A DNA stretch of 64,000 bases from Actinomadura meyerae (GTDB taxonomy: Bacteria; Actinomycetota; Actinomycetes; Streptosporangiales; Streptosporangiaceae). This document shows positions 1-7,983 of this stretch, piece after piece. Position numbers and translations under genes: made by a program. Where the stretch lies: NCBI RefSeq assembly GCF_900188445.1, contig NZ_FZOR01000039.1, positions 1-64,000 on the forward strand. The letters are read 5' to 3'. The notes under the pieces were generated by a model. The model was given only the letters and a program-made list of their open reading frames with translations. It did no database searches and was not told where the DNA came from. Position 1 is the stretch's first letter. Each line of letters begins with the position of its first letter.

Positions 1-775
1 GAGGCTTCAATCGCTTTCACGAACTCCACATGGACCTGCGACGCCTGTGGATATGTGGATAACACCCTGACGGTCAGGCTAATTTAACGGCATTGTTCCA
101 TGGTGGACGCGGCATCAGGATCACCCGCAATCAAACTCATGCATCTATCATATCTGGCCGGACGCTGTGTTGCGCTTTCGAGGCGAAATTCGACCATGAT
201 TCTTTCTGGATTCAGTGATCGCCATCGACTGTTCTCGCACATGCCTTATTTCGGGCATTTAGCTCCTCTGTCCTGTGGGCTGCGGATCGCCGGTTGTGCA
301 TTCCCCTATGGGTTGATCGAGCGAAGGGAAGTCGGAGCAGGCGGTGTGGACAACGCCCAGCTGCTCGCAAGTCAGGCTCTCCTAGGCGGCGAATGCGCGA
401 TCGCCCAGCTCGAGAACACTCGAGAACTGGCGAATCCTCCGCAACCCTGCGGCGGCCCCAGCCGGCCCGGCGGATTCGTCCAAGGCCATCGCCGTCCAAC
501 AGGACTACGAAGCCACCCCCTGACGATATGCAGCCCCAGATCCCCGCCCACCGCTCCGCCGACAGCCGCCGCCCCGGCAACTGATCCGACTTTCTCGAAT
601 GGCCCGCGCCACTCCGGCGTCAGATCGCTTGCCTCAGAGAGCGCGGCGACGAGCCGGGCCGACAACTCCACCGCATCGGCCACGGCAGTGCTCCCTTCTC
701 GAAGGCGTCGCTCCTCATCGAAGTCGAGTAGTGACGGCACGGACAAGGCGGCGATGGGGACACGTGCGGGGCGGG
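1..775. other. Left edge without a convincing gene
   Basis: I see no gene I can support here. The first 330 bases are clearly richer in A/T than the rest of the window, with stops in all frames. The first frame runs open from the edge to a TAA at 85-87 and contains a CDACGY motif, so it could be the last 28 codons of a gene entering from the left, but nothing else supports this. Two tandem TGTGGATA motifs lie at 46-53 and 54-61; the second extends to the complement of a DnaA box (TTATCCACA). On the minus strand about 520-770 a stretch reads like protein (LLDFDEERRL, LSARLVAALSEASDL) but lacks a credible start and runs into low-quality sequence, perhaps a decayed gene. Confidence 0.5.
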
Positions 776-1168
776 TCAGTGCTCGCTGGAGAAGGCGGCG
801 CGGGTTGCCGGGCGGTGGAGGGTCAGGGCGGTGTGCAGGACGGGCAGCATGCAGGCGGTCTGCATCGCCGCGTACCAGGGTGGGCAGACGCCGGGGATCA
901 GATCCACGCCGATGATGGCCATCGGCGTGACCACCGCGATGGTGCGGAGGCGGTCGAAGGCGCGGTGCGAGCCGGACGACGCGGAGACGGCCATCCGGTA
1001 GACGGGCACGGCGACCACCGGCAGCAGCACCGCCCGGACCCACATGAACGTGTTCACCGTGTGGCCCGTGCTCGCCGCCACGATGACCGCTGCAAGGGCA
1101 ACGATGCTGAGGGCGCCGTAGACCTTGATGCCTTTTCCGAAGGCCGGGATGCGCGTGTTCGTTTCCAT
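776..1168 (-). CDS. Small four-helix membrane protein
   Basis: This encodes a 130-residue integral membrane protein of unknown function. The chain starts METNTRIPAFGKG and has about four hydrophobic segments: roughly residues 17-33 (IVALAAVIVAAS), 40-57 (FMWVRAVLLPVVAVPVY), 77-95 (IAVVTPMAIIGVDLIPG) and 98-115 (WYAAMQTACMLPVL). The family is unnamed to me; short proteins of this kind are common in actinomycetes next to two-component systems. It is divergent from the histidine kinase gene at 1315, with a 146-bp gap that could hold both promoters. A role as membrane partner of that kinase is only a guess. The start is the only ATG that keeps all predicted helices. Confidence 0.75.
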   Translation of the reverse strand: METNTRIPAFGKGIKVYGALSIVALAAVIVAASTGHTVNTFMWVRAVLLPVVAVPVYRMAVSASSGSHRAFDRLRTIAVVTPMAIIGVDLIPGVCPPWYAAMQTACMLPVLHTALTLHRPATRAAFSSEH

Positions 1169-1208
1169 GCTCGGTGACGCTACGAAGCGCCTGGTCCGGA
1201 CGGTATCT

Positions 1209-1238
1209 GGCTAGACGCACGGGTGGGTGGGGCTAGAC
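1209..1238. promoter_or_regulatory. Direct repeat GGCTAGAC in divergent promoter region
   Basis: GGCTAGAC occurs at 1209-1216 and again at 1231-1238, so the copies are 22 bp apart, about two helical turns, on the same face of the DNA. The position between the divergent membrane gene and the kinase/regulator pair would suit a response-regulator dimer acting on its own promoter. This is inference from spacing only. Confidence 0.3.
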
Positions 1239-1314
1239 CCACTCCTTGGGGGTCGGACGCATCGCACTGCTCTTTTCGGTGCACGCTGGAACCGTCCAAA
1301 GAGAGGGGTGAGTC

Positions 1315-2550
1315 ATGCGGCAACCGGGTGCCTGGGCATCGCGCGTCGGCGTGGGGTTCGTCCGGGCCTGCCTGGCGGCGGGCGTCACCATGCTGGTTCC
1401 CGCCGTGTGGGCCCTGGCCGCGGCGTGGGCGATCTGGTGGGGACCCGCCAACCCGTGGTCGTGGCTGGGGCCGATCGTGCTGGTGTGCGTCGGCACGCTC
1501 GGGCTGGCCCGGCCCGTCTGCCGCATGGTGCGCTTCCTTGTCGCGCGGTGGACGGGCACCGTGATCCCGGACGGCTACCGCGAGGCCGGGCCGGTGGTGC
1601 GGATGTCCACCGGGTACTGGTGGAACGGCTTCTCCTACGAGCGCACCCGCCGCGACGCCCTCATGGACCAGAAGTGGCGGATCCGGTGGCGCGACCCCGC
1701 CAACTGGCGTGACCTGCGGTTCGTCGCGATCGCGCCGTTCGCGGCGGGTCTGCCGGCGTGCGTTCCGCTGGCCGGGGTGGGCGCGGCGGCCGTGTTCTGG
1801 CCCGCCGGGGTCGCCGGCCTGGTCGTGGCCGTCGCCGCCGCCCCCTACGCCTGGCGACCCCTCCTGCCCGCGGCCGTCCGGTACCTGGGGCCGTCGCGGG
1901 CGATGGCGCTGGCCGACCGCGTCGAGGAGCTGGCGGGCCAGCGCGCGGACGTGACGATCTCCCAGGCCGCCGAGCTCCGCCGGATCGAGCGGGACCTGCA
2001 CGACGGCGCCCAGGCCCGGCTCGTCTCGCTCGGGCTGTCGCTGGCCACCGCGGAAAAGCTCATGGAGACCGACCCGGCGCGGGCCAAGGCGCTGATGCGG
2101 GAGGCGCGCGGTGGCGCGGCGGCGTCGCTGGCCGAGCTCCGCGAGCTGGTCAGGGGGATCAACCCGCCGGTGCTGAACGAGCGGGGCCTCGTGGACGCCG
2201 TCCGCGCGCTGGCCCTGGACACTCCACTGGACGTGACCGTCAGCGCCGCCGCCGGGCTGCGCCTGGAGCCGCCGATCGAGTCCGCCGTCTACTTCGGCGT
2301 CGCCGAGCTGCTCGCCAACGCGGTCAAGCACGCCAGGGCGAGCGCCGTGCAGATCACTCTCGGACGGGACGAGACGGGAGTCGTCGTCCAGGTCGAGGAC
2401 GACGGCGCGGGCGGGGCCGGGGCCGTCTCCGGCGGCGGGCTGGACGGCCTGCGCCGCCGCATGGCCGTCTTCGACGGCACGCTGGACATCGCCAGCCCCG
2501 CCGGCGGCCCGACCCGTGTGCGGATGGCGGTGCCATGCGAATCCTCGTAG
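1315..2550 (+). CDS. Membrane sensor histidine kinase (HisKA_3 type)
   Basis: This is a 411-residue NarL/DesK-class sensor kinase that autophosphorylates on histidine and passes phosphate to the regulator encoded next. The N-terminal 200 residues hold about four membrane segments (for example VTMLVPAVWALAAAWAIW near 24-41, and two more near 143-180) and resemble the putative actinobacterial sensor domain. The dimerisation/phosphoacceptor helix follows: RIERDLHDGAQARL, with His229 as the predicted phosphorylated residue. The HATPase domain has an N box (ELLANAVKHA) and a G box (DDGAGG, then GGGLDGLRRR). The start ATG sits after GAGAGGGGTGAG. The last 16 bases overlap the regulator gene, so the two are translationally coupled. 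The stimulus cannot be read from the sequence. Confidence 0.9.
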   Translation: MRQPGAWASRVGVGFVRACLAAGVTMLVPAVWALAAAWAIWWGPANPWSWLGPIVLVCVGTLGLARPVCRMVRFLVARWTGTVIPDGYREAGPVVRMSTGYWWNGFSYERTRRDALMDQKWRIRWRDPANWRDLRFVAIAPFAAGLPACVPLAGVGAAAVFWPAGVAGLVVAVAAAPYAWRPLLPAAVRYLGPSRAMALADRVEELAGQRADVTISQAAELRRIERDLHDGAQARLVSLGLSLATAEKLMETDPARAKALMREARGGAAASLAELRELVRGINPPVLNERGLVDAVRALALDTPLDVTVSAAAGLRLEPPIESAVYFGVAELLANAVKHARASAVQITLGRDETGVVVQVEDDGAGGAGAVSGGGLDGLRRRMAVFDGTLDIASPAGGPTRVRMAVPCESS

Positions 2551-3197
2551 CCGAAGACCTCTACCTGCTGCGCGACGGCATGATCCGGCTGATCGAGGCG
2601 TACGGGCACGAGGTGGTGGCGACGGCGGCCACCGGGCCCGAGACGCTGGAGGCGCTGCTCGCCCAGCGTCCCGACGTGTCGGTCATCGACGTCCGCATGC
2701 CGCCGAAGCAGTCGGACGAGGGCCTGCGCGCCGCGCTCGCCGCGCGGGCCGAGGTGCCGGGGCTGCCGGTGCTGATCCTGTCGCAGCACGTCGAGCAGCT
2801 CTACGCCCGGGAACTGCTCGCCGACGGCTCCGGCGGCGTCGGCTACCTGCTGAAGGAGAGCGTGTTCGACGGCGACCAGTTCATCGACGCCCTGGAACGC
2901 GTCGCGGGCGGCGGCACCGCGATGGACCCGGCCGTGATCGCCCGGCTGCTGTCCGGCACGTCCCCGAGCCGGGGCCTGGAGCGGCTCACCGAGCGCGAGC
3001 ACGCGGTACTGGCCCTCATGGCCGAGGGACTGTCCAACCAGGCCATCGGCCGCCGTCTCTTCCTCAGCGACAGCGCCATCGGCAAGTACACGACGTCCAT
3101 GTTCGGCAAGCTCGGCATCGGCGACGACGATGACACCAACCGCCGCGTCCGCGCCGTCCTCGCCTATCTGAACCAGGCCCATCTGAACGACCAGTAG
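2535..3197 (+). CDS. LuxR/NarL-family response regulator
   Basis: This 220-residue DNA-binding response regulator is the partner of the preceding kinase. The receiver domain covers residues 1-120, with acidic residues E7 and D8 and phosphoacceptor D52 in SVIDVRMPP; the LKES motif carries the conserved lysine near residue 111. The C-terminal LuxR-type helix-turn-helix runs LTEREHAVLALMAEG to SAIGKYTTSMFGKLGI. The ATG at 2535 lies inside the kinase gene (16-bp overlap) and is the only start giving a complete receiver fold. It probably controls its own divergent promoter region or the small membrane protein gene, but no target is shown by the sequence. Confidence 0.92.
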   Translation: MRILVAEDLYLLRDGMIRLIEAYGHEVVATAATGPETLEALLAQRPDVSVIDVRMPPKQSDEGLRAALAARAEVPGLPVLILSQHVEQLYARELLADGSGGVGYLLKESVFDGDQFIDALERVAGGGTAMDPAVIARLLSGTSPSRGLERLTEREHAVLALMAEGLSNQAIGRRLFLSDSAIGKYTTSMFGKLGIGDDDDTNRRVRAVLAYLNQAHLNDQ

Positions 3198-3285
3198 CCG
3201 CCTGGTGAGCGCCGGATTGGCGCGTGTGTGCAGGGTACGTGTGCGCGGGGTAGAGGAGCACCAGGCTTCGGGTTGGGGGCGCGGA

Positions 3286-3816
3286 GTGGTGTTCGACTCG
3301 GTCACGTCCTGGTTGGGGAACCTGTCCGGGCCGGTCGTGTACGGGGTCGTCGGCGGCCTGGTGTTCTGCGAGGACGCCCTGTTCTTCGGTTTCGTGCTGC
3401 CCGGCGAGACGGCCGTCGTCCTCGGCGGGGTCCTCGCGGGCCAGGGCCGCGTCTCGATCGTCTGGCTGTGCGCGACCGTCGTCGTCGCGGCGATCGTCGG
3501 GGACTTCGTCGGCTACATGATCGGCCGCCGGGCCGGTCCGGCGATCCTGGGCTCCCGCCCGCTCCGTCGGCACCGCGACCGCGTCGACAAGGCCCGGGAC
3601 CTGATCCGGCGCCGGGGCGGCGTCGCGGTGTTCCTCGGGCGGTTCATCGCGTTCTTCCGCGCGATCATGCCCGCGCTGGCCGGGCTGTCGCACATGCCCC
3701 GCCACGTCTTCCTGCTGTTCAATGCCGCGGGCGGCCTGGTCTGGGGCGTGGGCTTCGCGCTGCTCGGCTACTTCGCGGGGAACGCCTACGGCCGCATCGA
3801 GCATGAGGCCGGGTAG
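3286..3816 (+). CDS. DedA-family membrane protein, C-terminally truncated
   Basis: This is a DedA/SNARE-associated (VTT-fold) membrane protein of 176 residues. Family members act in lipid or undecaprenyl-phosphate flipping and membrane homeostasis. Seen here: the family signature FGFVLPGET near residues 39-47, the conserved R-x-x-x-x-R loop (FLGRFIAFFRAIMPALAG), and membrane segments at about 16-38, 45-62, 66-88 and 132-165. The GTG at 3286 is preferred over the longer frame from 3205, whose extra residues do not look like family sequence. A TAG at 3814-3816 stops the protein just after GRIEHEAG, where homologues continue into a last helix and basic tail. That missing part is still present in frame downstream (3817-3927), so this copy looks recently truncated, unless the stop is read through. 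Confidence 0.85.
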   Translation: MVFDSVTSWLGNLSGPVVYGVVGGLVFCEDALFFGFVLPGETAVVLGGVLAGQGRVSIVWLCATVVVAAIVGDFVGYMIGRRAGPAILGSRPLRRHRDRVDKARDLIRRRGGVAVFLGRFIAFFRAIMPALAGLSHMPRHVFLLFNAAGGLVWGVGFALLGYFAGNAYGRIEHEAG

Positions 3817-3927
3817 GCCGTCGCGATCGCGGTCGCCGCCGCGGTCGTCGTCGCCGTCGTCGTCTGGCGGGTGCGCCGCAGGCGGGCGCAGCGCGACGCC
3901 GGACGAGACTCCGACCCGGACCGCTGA
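3817..3927 (+). pseudogene. Detached last helix and basic tail of the DedA gene
   Basis: Reading on in the same frame after the TAG at 3814 gives 36 further codons to a TGA at 3925-3927. They encode a hydrophobic helix (AVAIAVAAAVVVAVVVW) followed by a basic tail (RVRRRRAQRD), which is how DedA proteins normally end. No start codon or ribosome site of its own is evident. A single-base nonsense change in the upstream gene explains it best; a sequencing error or stop-codon readthrough are the alternatives. Confidence 0.7.
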
Positions 3928-5457
3928 CTACGGGCGTGTGCCGAGAGCGGCCAAGTCGAGAGCGGCCAATTGGAGGCGCAAGGCCAGGCGGGTCTGCGAC
4001 GACGACAGGTCCAGCGGCGTCACCTCGGCCATGCGCCGCAGCCGGTAGCGGAGCGTGTTCGGGTGGACGGACAGGGCCTCGGCCGTCCCCTTCGGGTCGC
4101 CGTAGTGGTCCAGCCAGGCGGCGAGGGTCGCGAGGAAGGCGGTCCCGTGCTCCTCGTCGTGGGCGCGGAGGGCGGGGAGAGGGCCGCCCAGCAGGCCCGC
4201 TTCGACGCGGGTCGCCCTGCGGGCGCGTTCGACGACGACGGCGTCCCAGGCGTCCTCCAGGACGAGCAGGCCGGGTGCGAGGCGGCCGGACGCGATGAGG
4301 GCGTCGAGTTCGGCGGCCTCGGCGCGGGAGCGGGGAAGGTCGGCGGGGGAGCGGGCCGGGCCGCCCGCCGCCGCGTACAGGGTGCGGTCGTGGGCGCGGA
4401 CCTCGCCGAGGACGGTCCGCAGCCACGGCGTCGACCCGGCCTCGCCCCGCGTCCCGGACGAATCCGTGAGCAGGGCGAACAGCGCGCCGTCCAGGTCGGT
4501 GAGGAGCGGGCGGTGCCAGCCGAAGCGGTGGGTGATCGCCTCCCAGAGGTCGAGGCGGCGGCGGAGGTCGTCGCCGCCGCCGAGGATCACCGCCCGGTAC
4601 GGCAGGTCCGCCGGGACGGGCGTGCCGTCGCGCAGGGCCGTGCGGAGCTGGTCGGCGGAGACGCGGCGCGCGACGCCCGCCTCCGCGCGCAGGCGCAGGA
4701 GGTGCAGGGCGACGACGGACGCCAGGTCGGTGAGCCGCCGCACGCGGTCCCGCGGGACGGGCGTCCGCGCCACCACCCAGATCGAGCCGAGCCACTCGCC
4801 CCCGGCGCGCACCGGGATGACGAGGCGGGGCAGCATGTCGTCCGGCCCGGCGGGGACGAGGATCGGGTCCGCCGAGCGGGCCAGCCTCCGGAACACCCCG
4901 CAGGCGCGCAGATGTGCGATGACCTGCGGCGGGACGCGGCGCCCGACGATCGTGGAGACGCGCGCCGGGTCGGTGGTGTCCTGGCGGCCGGAGTAGGCGA
5001 GGACGCGGGAGCGGGCGTCCTCCAGGGTGACGGGCGCGTCGGCGATCTCGGCGGCGGTGTCGGCGAGCGCGAACAGGTCGTCGTGCGTGCCGGACGGCTG
5101 CGGCGCGTAGGCGCGGTCGATGGCGCCGCGCACCAGCCAGATGACGTGCGTCCAGGACGTGTCGGGCTGGAGTTCGATCAGCGCGGGCTTCAGCCCGGCG
5201 GCGGCCTCGGCGACCTCCGGCGCGACGGGCGCGCGCAGCACCACGCCCTCCGCCCCGGCGGCGTCGGCCCGCCGGAGGAGCGCCACCGCCTCGGCCGGGC
5301 CGGTCACGCCGACGGCGAGGACGATCTCGCCGGGCTGCCCGGCCGGTTCGCCCGGCTCGGCCAGCACCACGTCGTGGACCTGCCCGCCGCGCCCCGGTGT
5401 CACCACCCGGAGCAGCCCCAGCGAGTCGACGAGATCGGCCACGTCGAGCTGCACCAT
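3928..5457 (-). CDS. PucR/CdaR-family transcriptional regulator
   Basis: This 509-residue regulator starts MVQLDVADLVDSLGLLRVV, the usual opening of the PucR N-terminal (purine-catabolism regulator) domain, residues about 10-125. A GAF-like middle region follows, and the C-terminus has the PucR helix-turn-helix with the family signature SVHPNTLRYRLRRMAEV. PucR proteins typically sense a metabolite and activate nearby catabolic genes. The gene is divergent from a DadA-like FAD oxidase at 5616, with three related repeats between them, so this oxidase is the obvious target (inference). A longer reading frame upstream of 5457 runs through the promoter region and was not used. Its stop codon abuts the residual DedA frame on the other strand. 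Confidence 0.88.
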   Translation of the reverse strand: MVQLDVADLVDSLGLLRVVTPGRGGQVHDVVLAEPGEPAGQPGEIVLAVGVTGPAEAVALLRRADAAGAEGVVLRAPVAPEVAEAAAGLKPALIELQPDTSWTHVIWLVRGAIDRAYAPQPSGTHDDLFALADTAAEIADAPVTLEDARSRVLAYSGRQDTTDPARVSTIVGRRVPPQVIAHLRACGVFRRLARSADPILVPAGPDDMLPRLVIPVRAGGEWLGSIWVVARTPVPRDRVRRLTDLASVVALHLLRLRAEAGVARRVSADQLRTALRDGTPVPADLPYRAVILGGGDDLRRRLDLWEAITHRFGWHRPLLTDLDGALFALLTDSSGTRGEAGSTPWLRTVLGEVRAHDRTLYAAAGGPARSPADLPRSRAEAAELDALIASGRLAPGLLVLEDAWDAVVVERARRATRVEAGLLGGPLPALRAHDEEHGTAFLATLAAWLDHYGDPKGTAEALSVHPNTLRYRLRRMAEVTPLDLSSSQTRLALRLQLAALDLAALGTRP

Positions 5458-5545
5458 GCGTCCATTGTGCCGTTCGCACGATGAGCCCCGCCCGGATTGG
5501 CCGATCGCGACAGAGACGACGGCCGTGGCGCGACGCACCATCGAA

Positions 5546-5592
5546 GTGTCACGCATATCAACACGTGTCACGCATACGCGTGTGGCACGCAT
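5546..5592. promoter_or_regulatory. Three CACGCAT repeats between pucR-like gene and FAD oxidase
   Basis: GTGTCACGCATA occurs at 5546-5557 and again at 5565-5576; a third, weaker copy (GTGTGGCACGCAT) covers 5580-5592. The shared CACGCAT cores are 19 and 17 bp apart. They end 24 bp before the oxidase start and lie between two divergent genes, which fits operator sites for the PucR-type regulator. Binding itself is inferred. Confidence 0.5.
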
Positions 5593-5615
5593 CAGCAGCG
5601 AGGAGAGGAGTCGCC

Positions 5616-6869
5616 ATGGCTCTCGACGCAGCGCCGCGCCGAGTCGCCGTCGTGGGCGCCGGCATGGTCGGGCTGTCCACCGCCTGGTTCCTGCAGGAGC
5701 ACGGTGCCGATGTCACCGTCTTCGACCGCCGGGACGTCGCCGCGGGCGCGTCCTGGGGCAACGCCGGGTGGCTCACCCCCGGCCTGGCGACGCCGCTGCC
5801 GGAGCCGGCCGTCCTCTCCTACGGTATCCGGGCGGTGCTCAGCCCGTCCTCGCCGGTCTACGTCCCGCCGAGCGCGAACCCGAGCCTGCTGCGCTTCCTC
5901 GCCGGGTTCGCCCGCAACAGCACCGCCGCCCGGTGGCGCCGCGCCATGGAGTCGCTCGTGCCGATCAACGGCCGCGCGCTGCCGAGCTTCGACGCGCTGC
6001 TGGACGGCGGCGTCCGGGCCGAGACGAACGAGGCCGGGTCCTTCCTCGCCGCGTACCGGACGGCCGCCGAGCGGCGCGTCCTGCTGGAGGAGATCGAGCA
6101 CATCCGCGCCGCCGGGCAGGAACTGGAGTACGAGGCCCTCACCGGCGACCAGGCCCGCGCCCTGGAGCCCGCCCTGTCGGACGAGATCGGCGCCGCGATC
6201 GTGCTGCGCGGCCAGCGGTTCATCAACCCGGGCGCGTTCGTGCACGCGCTCGCCGACTCCGTCCGCGACCGGGGCGGCAAGATCCGCACCGGCGCGGCCG
6301 TTACCGAGATCGGCCACCAGCGGGGGAGCGTCTCCGTCCGCACCACGGGCAGCGACTTCGAGCGGTTCGACACGGTGGTGCTCGCGAGCGGCGTGTGGCT
6401 CGGCGACCTCGCCCGGCAGTTCGGCGTGCGGTCCCTCGTCCAGGCGGGCCGCGGCTACAGCTTCAGCGTGCCGATGGACCGCGTCCCGGACGGCCCCGTC
6501 TACTTCCCGGCCCAGCGGGTCGCCTGCACCCCGCTCGGCGACCGGCTCCGCGTCGCCGGGATGATGGAGTTCCGCCGCCCCGAGGCCCCGCTCGACCCGC
6601 GCCGGATCAAGGCGATCGTCGAGGCGGCCCGGCCGCTGCTGCGCGGCGCCGACCTCGGCGACCGGCGGGACGAGTGGGTCGGCTCCCGGCCCTGCACCCG
6701 CGACGGGCTCCCGCTGATCGGCGCGACCCGCTCGCCGCGCGTCTTCGCCGCCGGCGGCCACGGCATGTGGGGTATCACACTCGGCCCGGCGACCGGGCGG
6801 CTGCTCGCCGAGCAGATCGTCACTGGTCGGCGGCCGGTGGAGCTCGACCCGTTCGACCCCCTCCGCTGA
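5616..6869 (+). CDS. DadA-like FAD-dependent amino acid/amine oxidoreductase
   Basis: This 417-residue flavoprotein of the DAO family probably oxidises a D-amino acid or related amine. The N-terminal Rossmann motif is VAVVGAGMVGLSTAW (G14, G16, G19), followed by the acidic ribose-binding end of strand 2 (VTVFDR). The DadA-like GNAGWLTPG segment follows the FAD site, and the C-terminal FAD motif is PLIGATRSPRVFAAGGHGMWGITLGP. The start ATG has AGGAGAGGAG five bases upstream. It is monocistronic and divergent from a PucR regulator, so induction by its substrate through that regulator is likely. The exact substrate is not evident; hydroxyproline or proline-type oxidases of the same family are alternatives. 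Confidence 0.85.
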   Translation: MALDAAPRRVAVVGAGMVGLSTAWFLQEHGADVTVFDRRDVAAGASWGNAGWLTPGLATPLPEPAVLSYGIRAVLSPSSPVYVPPSANPSLLRFLAGFARNSTAARWRRAMESLVPINGRALPSFDALLDGGVRAETNEAGSFLAAYRTAAERRVLLEEIEHIRAAGQELEYEALTGDQARALEPALSDEIGAAIVLRGQRFINPGAFVHALADSVRDRGGKIRTGAAVTEIGHQRGSVSVRTTGSDFERFDTVVLASGVWLGDLARQFGVRSLVQAGRGYSFSVPMDRVPDGPVYFPAQRVACTPLGDRLRVAGMMEFRRPEAPLDPRRIKAIVEAARPLLRGADLGDRRDEWVGSRPCTRDGLPLIGATRSPRVFAAGGHGMWGITLGPATGRLLAEQIVTGRRPVELDPFDPLR

Positions 6870-6909
6870 CGACTGGGGGATATTGCCGGTTTCGTCCGGG
6901 ATGGCGCGC

Positions 6910-6915
6910 TACCGT
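6910..6915 (+). promoter_or_regulatory. -10 box TACCGT for DUF2637 gene
   Basis: TACCGT lies 39 bp before the ATG at 6955. Transcription would begin near 6922, giving a leader of about 30 nt that contains the GGGAGGG ribosome site. A GTG at 6922 is in frame with the gene, so a leaderless longer product (11 more residues) cannot be excluded. Confidence 0.4.
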
Positions 6916-6954
6916 CTCGGGGTGATCTCGACACCCCGTGACGGGAGGGACGCG

Positions 6955-7926
6955 ATGGACCGGACGACGATGCCGCTGACCCGGGCCCAGCGCGTGCTGG
7001 CCGGGGTCGGCGGCGTCTTCTTCGCGGGCCTCGCCGGGCTGGGCGGGTACGGCTCGTTCGCGTCCGTCCGGGACGTGGCCGAGCCGTGGTTCGGGGACGA
7101 GGCGTGGATCGTCCCGGCCGGGGTCGACCTCGGCATCCTCGCCCTCGTCGCCGTGGCGCTGCTCCTGGAGTGGCTGGCCATGCCCATGCCGGCCCTGCGC
7201 TGGATGGCGTTCGCGTTCACCGCCGCCACCGTCTGGCTCAACGTCTCCGCCGCCCACGGCGACGTCACCGGCATGGTCATGCACGCCGCCATGCCCGTGC
7301 TGTTCATCACGTTCATCGAGGCCGTCCGGCACGCCATCCGCCGCCGCGCCGGGATCGCCGCGGGCATCGTCCGCGAAGGCATCCCCGTCGCCCGCTGGCT
7401 GCTCGCGCCGTTCTCCACGTTCCGCCTGTGGCGCCGCATGATCCTGTGGCAGATCACGTCCTACCCGGACGCCCTCCAGGCCGAGCAGCGCCGCCGCCAC
7501 GCCCTCGCCCTCCTGGACGCCCACTACGGCCGCAAGTGGAAGGCGAAGGCCCCCGCGGACGTCGTCTGGATGCTCAAGGACGGCGTCATGCTCGACCAGG
7601 CCCTCGACCGCGTCACCGCGCTGACGGCCCCGCCCGAGCCGGAGCCCGCACCCGCACCCGCGCCGGAACCCGCGCCCGAGCCCCGGACCCAGCACGAGCC
7701 CGAGCCCGCGTCCGCGTCCGGCCCGGCGCCGAAGCCGAAGCAGCCGAGGCAGCGGAGGGCGAGCGTCCCGCGCAGCGTCGCGACCGACAACGAGGCCCGC
7801 GCCCTCGCCATCCTCGACGCCGAGCCCGGCATCTCCGGCGCCGAACTCGGCCGCCGCCTCAACATCAGCTCCCGCCAGGGCCAGCGCCTCCTGAGCCGCC
7901 TCTCCAGCCCCGCCCCCACGTCCTGA
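6955..7926 (+). CDS. DUF2637 membrane protein with C-terminal winged-helix-like region
   Basis: This is a 323-residue protein. Residues about 10-130 form a DUF2637 (SpdB-like) membrane domain with four hydrophobic segments: VLAGVGGVFFAGLAGL, VDLGILALVAVALLLEWL, a segment near WMAFAFTAATVWLNVSAA, and HAAMPVLFITFIEAV. A basic cytoplasmic stretch and a Pro/Glu/Ala-rich linker (about 225-265) follow. The C-terminal 45 residues look like a helix-turn-helix (AILDAEPGISGAELGRRLNI). DUF2637 proteins are frequent on actinobacterial plasmids and integrative elements, where they are linked to conjugative spread, but chromosomal copies are common too. No integrase, Tra or attachment site is seen here, so I do not call an element. 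The ATG has GGGAGGG five bases upstream. Confidence 0.8.
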   Translation: MDRTTMPLTRAQRVLAGVGGVFFAGLAGLGGYGSFASVRDVAEPWFGDEAWIVPAGVDLGILALVAVALLLEWLAMPMPALRWMAFAFTAATVWLNVSAAHGDVTGMVMHAAMPVLFITFIEAVRHAIRRRAGIAAGIVREGIPVARWLLAPFSTFRLWRRMILWQITSYPDALQAEQRRRHALALLDAHYGRKWKAKAPADVVWMLKDGVMLDQALDRVTALTAPPEPEPAPAPAPEPAPEPRTQHEPEPASASGPAPKPKQPRQRRASVPRSVATDNEARALAILDAEPGISGAELGRRLNISSRQGQRLLSRLSSPAPTS

Positions 7927-7983
7927 GAGGGGTCACGTTCCTCTCCCAAGATTCGTCTATGGAGAAACGAAAGGGGAGAGAAC

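Noticed and set aside
46..63. Replication origin from DnaA-box-like motifs
   Set aside because: Only two boxes, and no dnaA, dnaN, parA or further box cluster in the window.
3205..3285. Longer N-terminus for the DedA protein
   Set aside because: The 27 extra residues are Arg/Gly-rich and unlike the family; the GTG at 3286 begins right before the conserved first helix.
6955..7926. Evidence of an integrative element from the DUF2637 gene
   Set aside because: No integrase, Rep, Tra, tRNA or direct-repeat attachment sites nearby; chromosomal DUF2637 genes are common.
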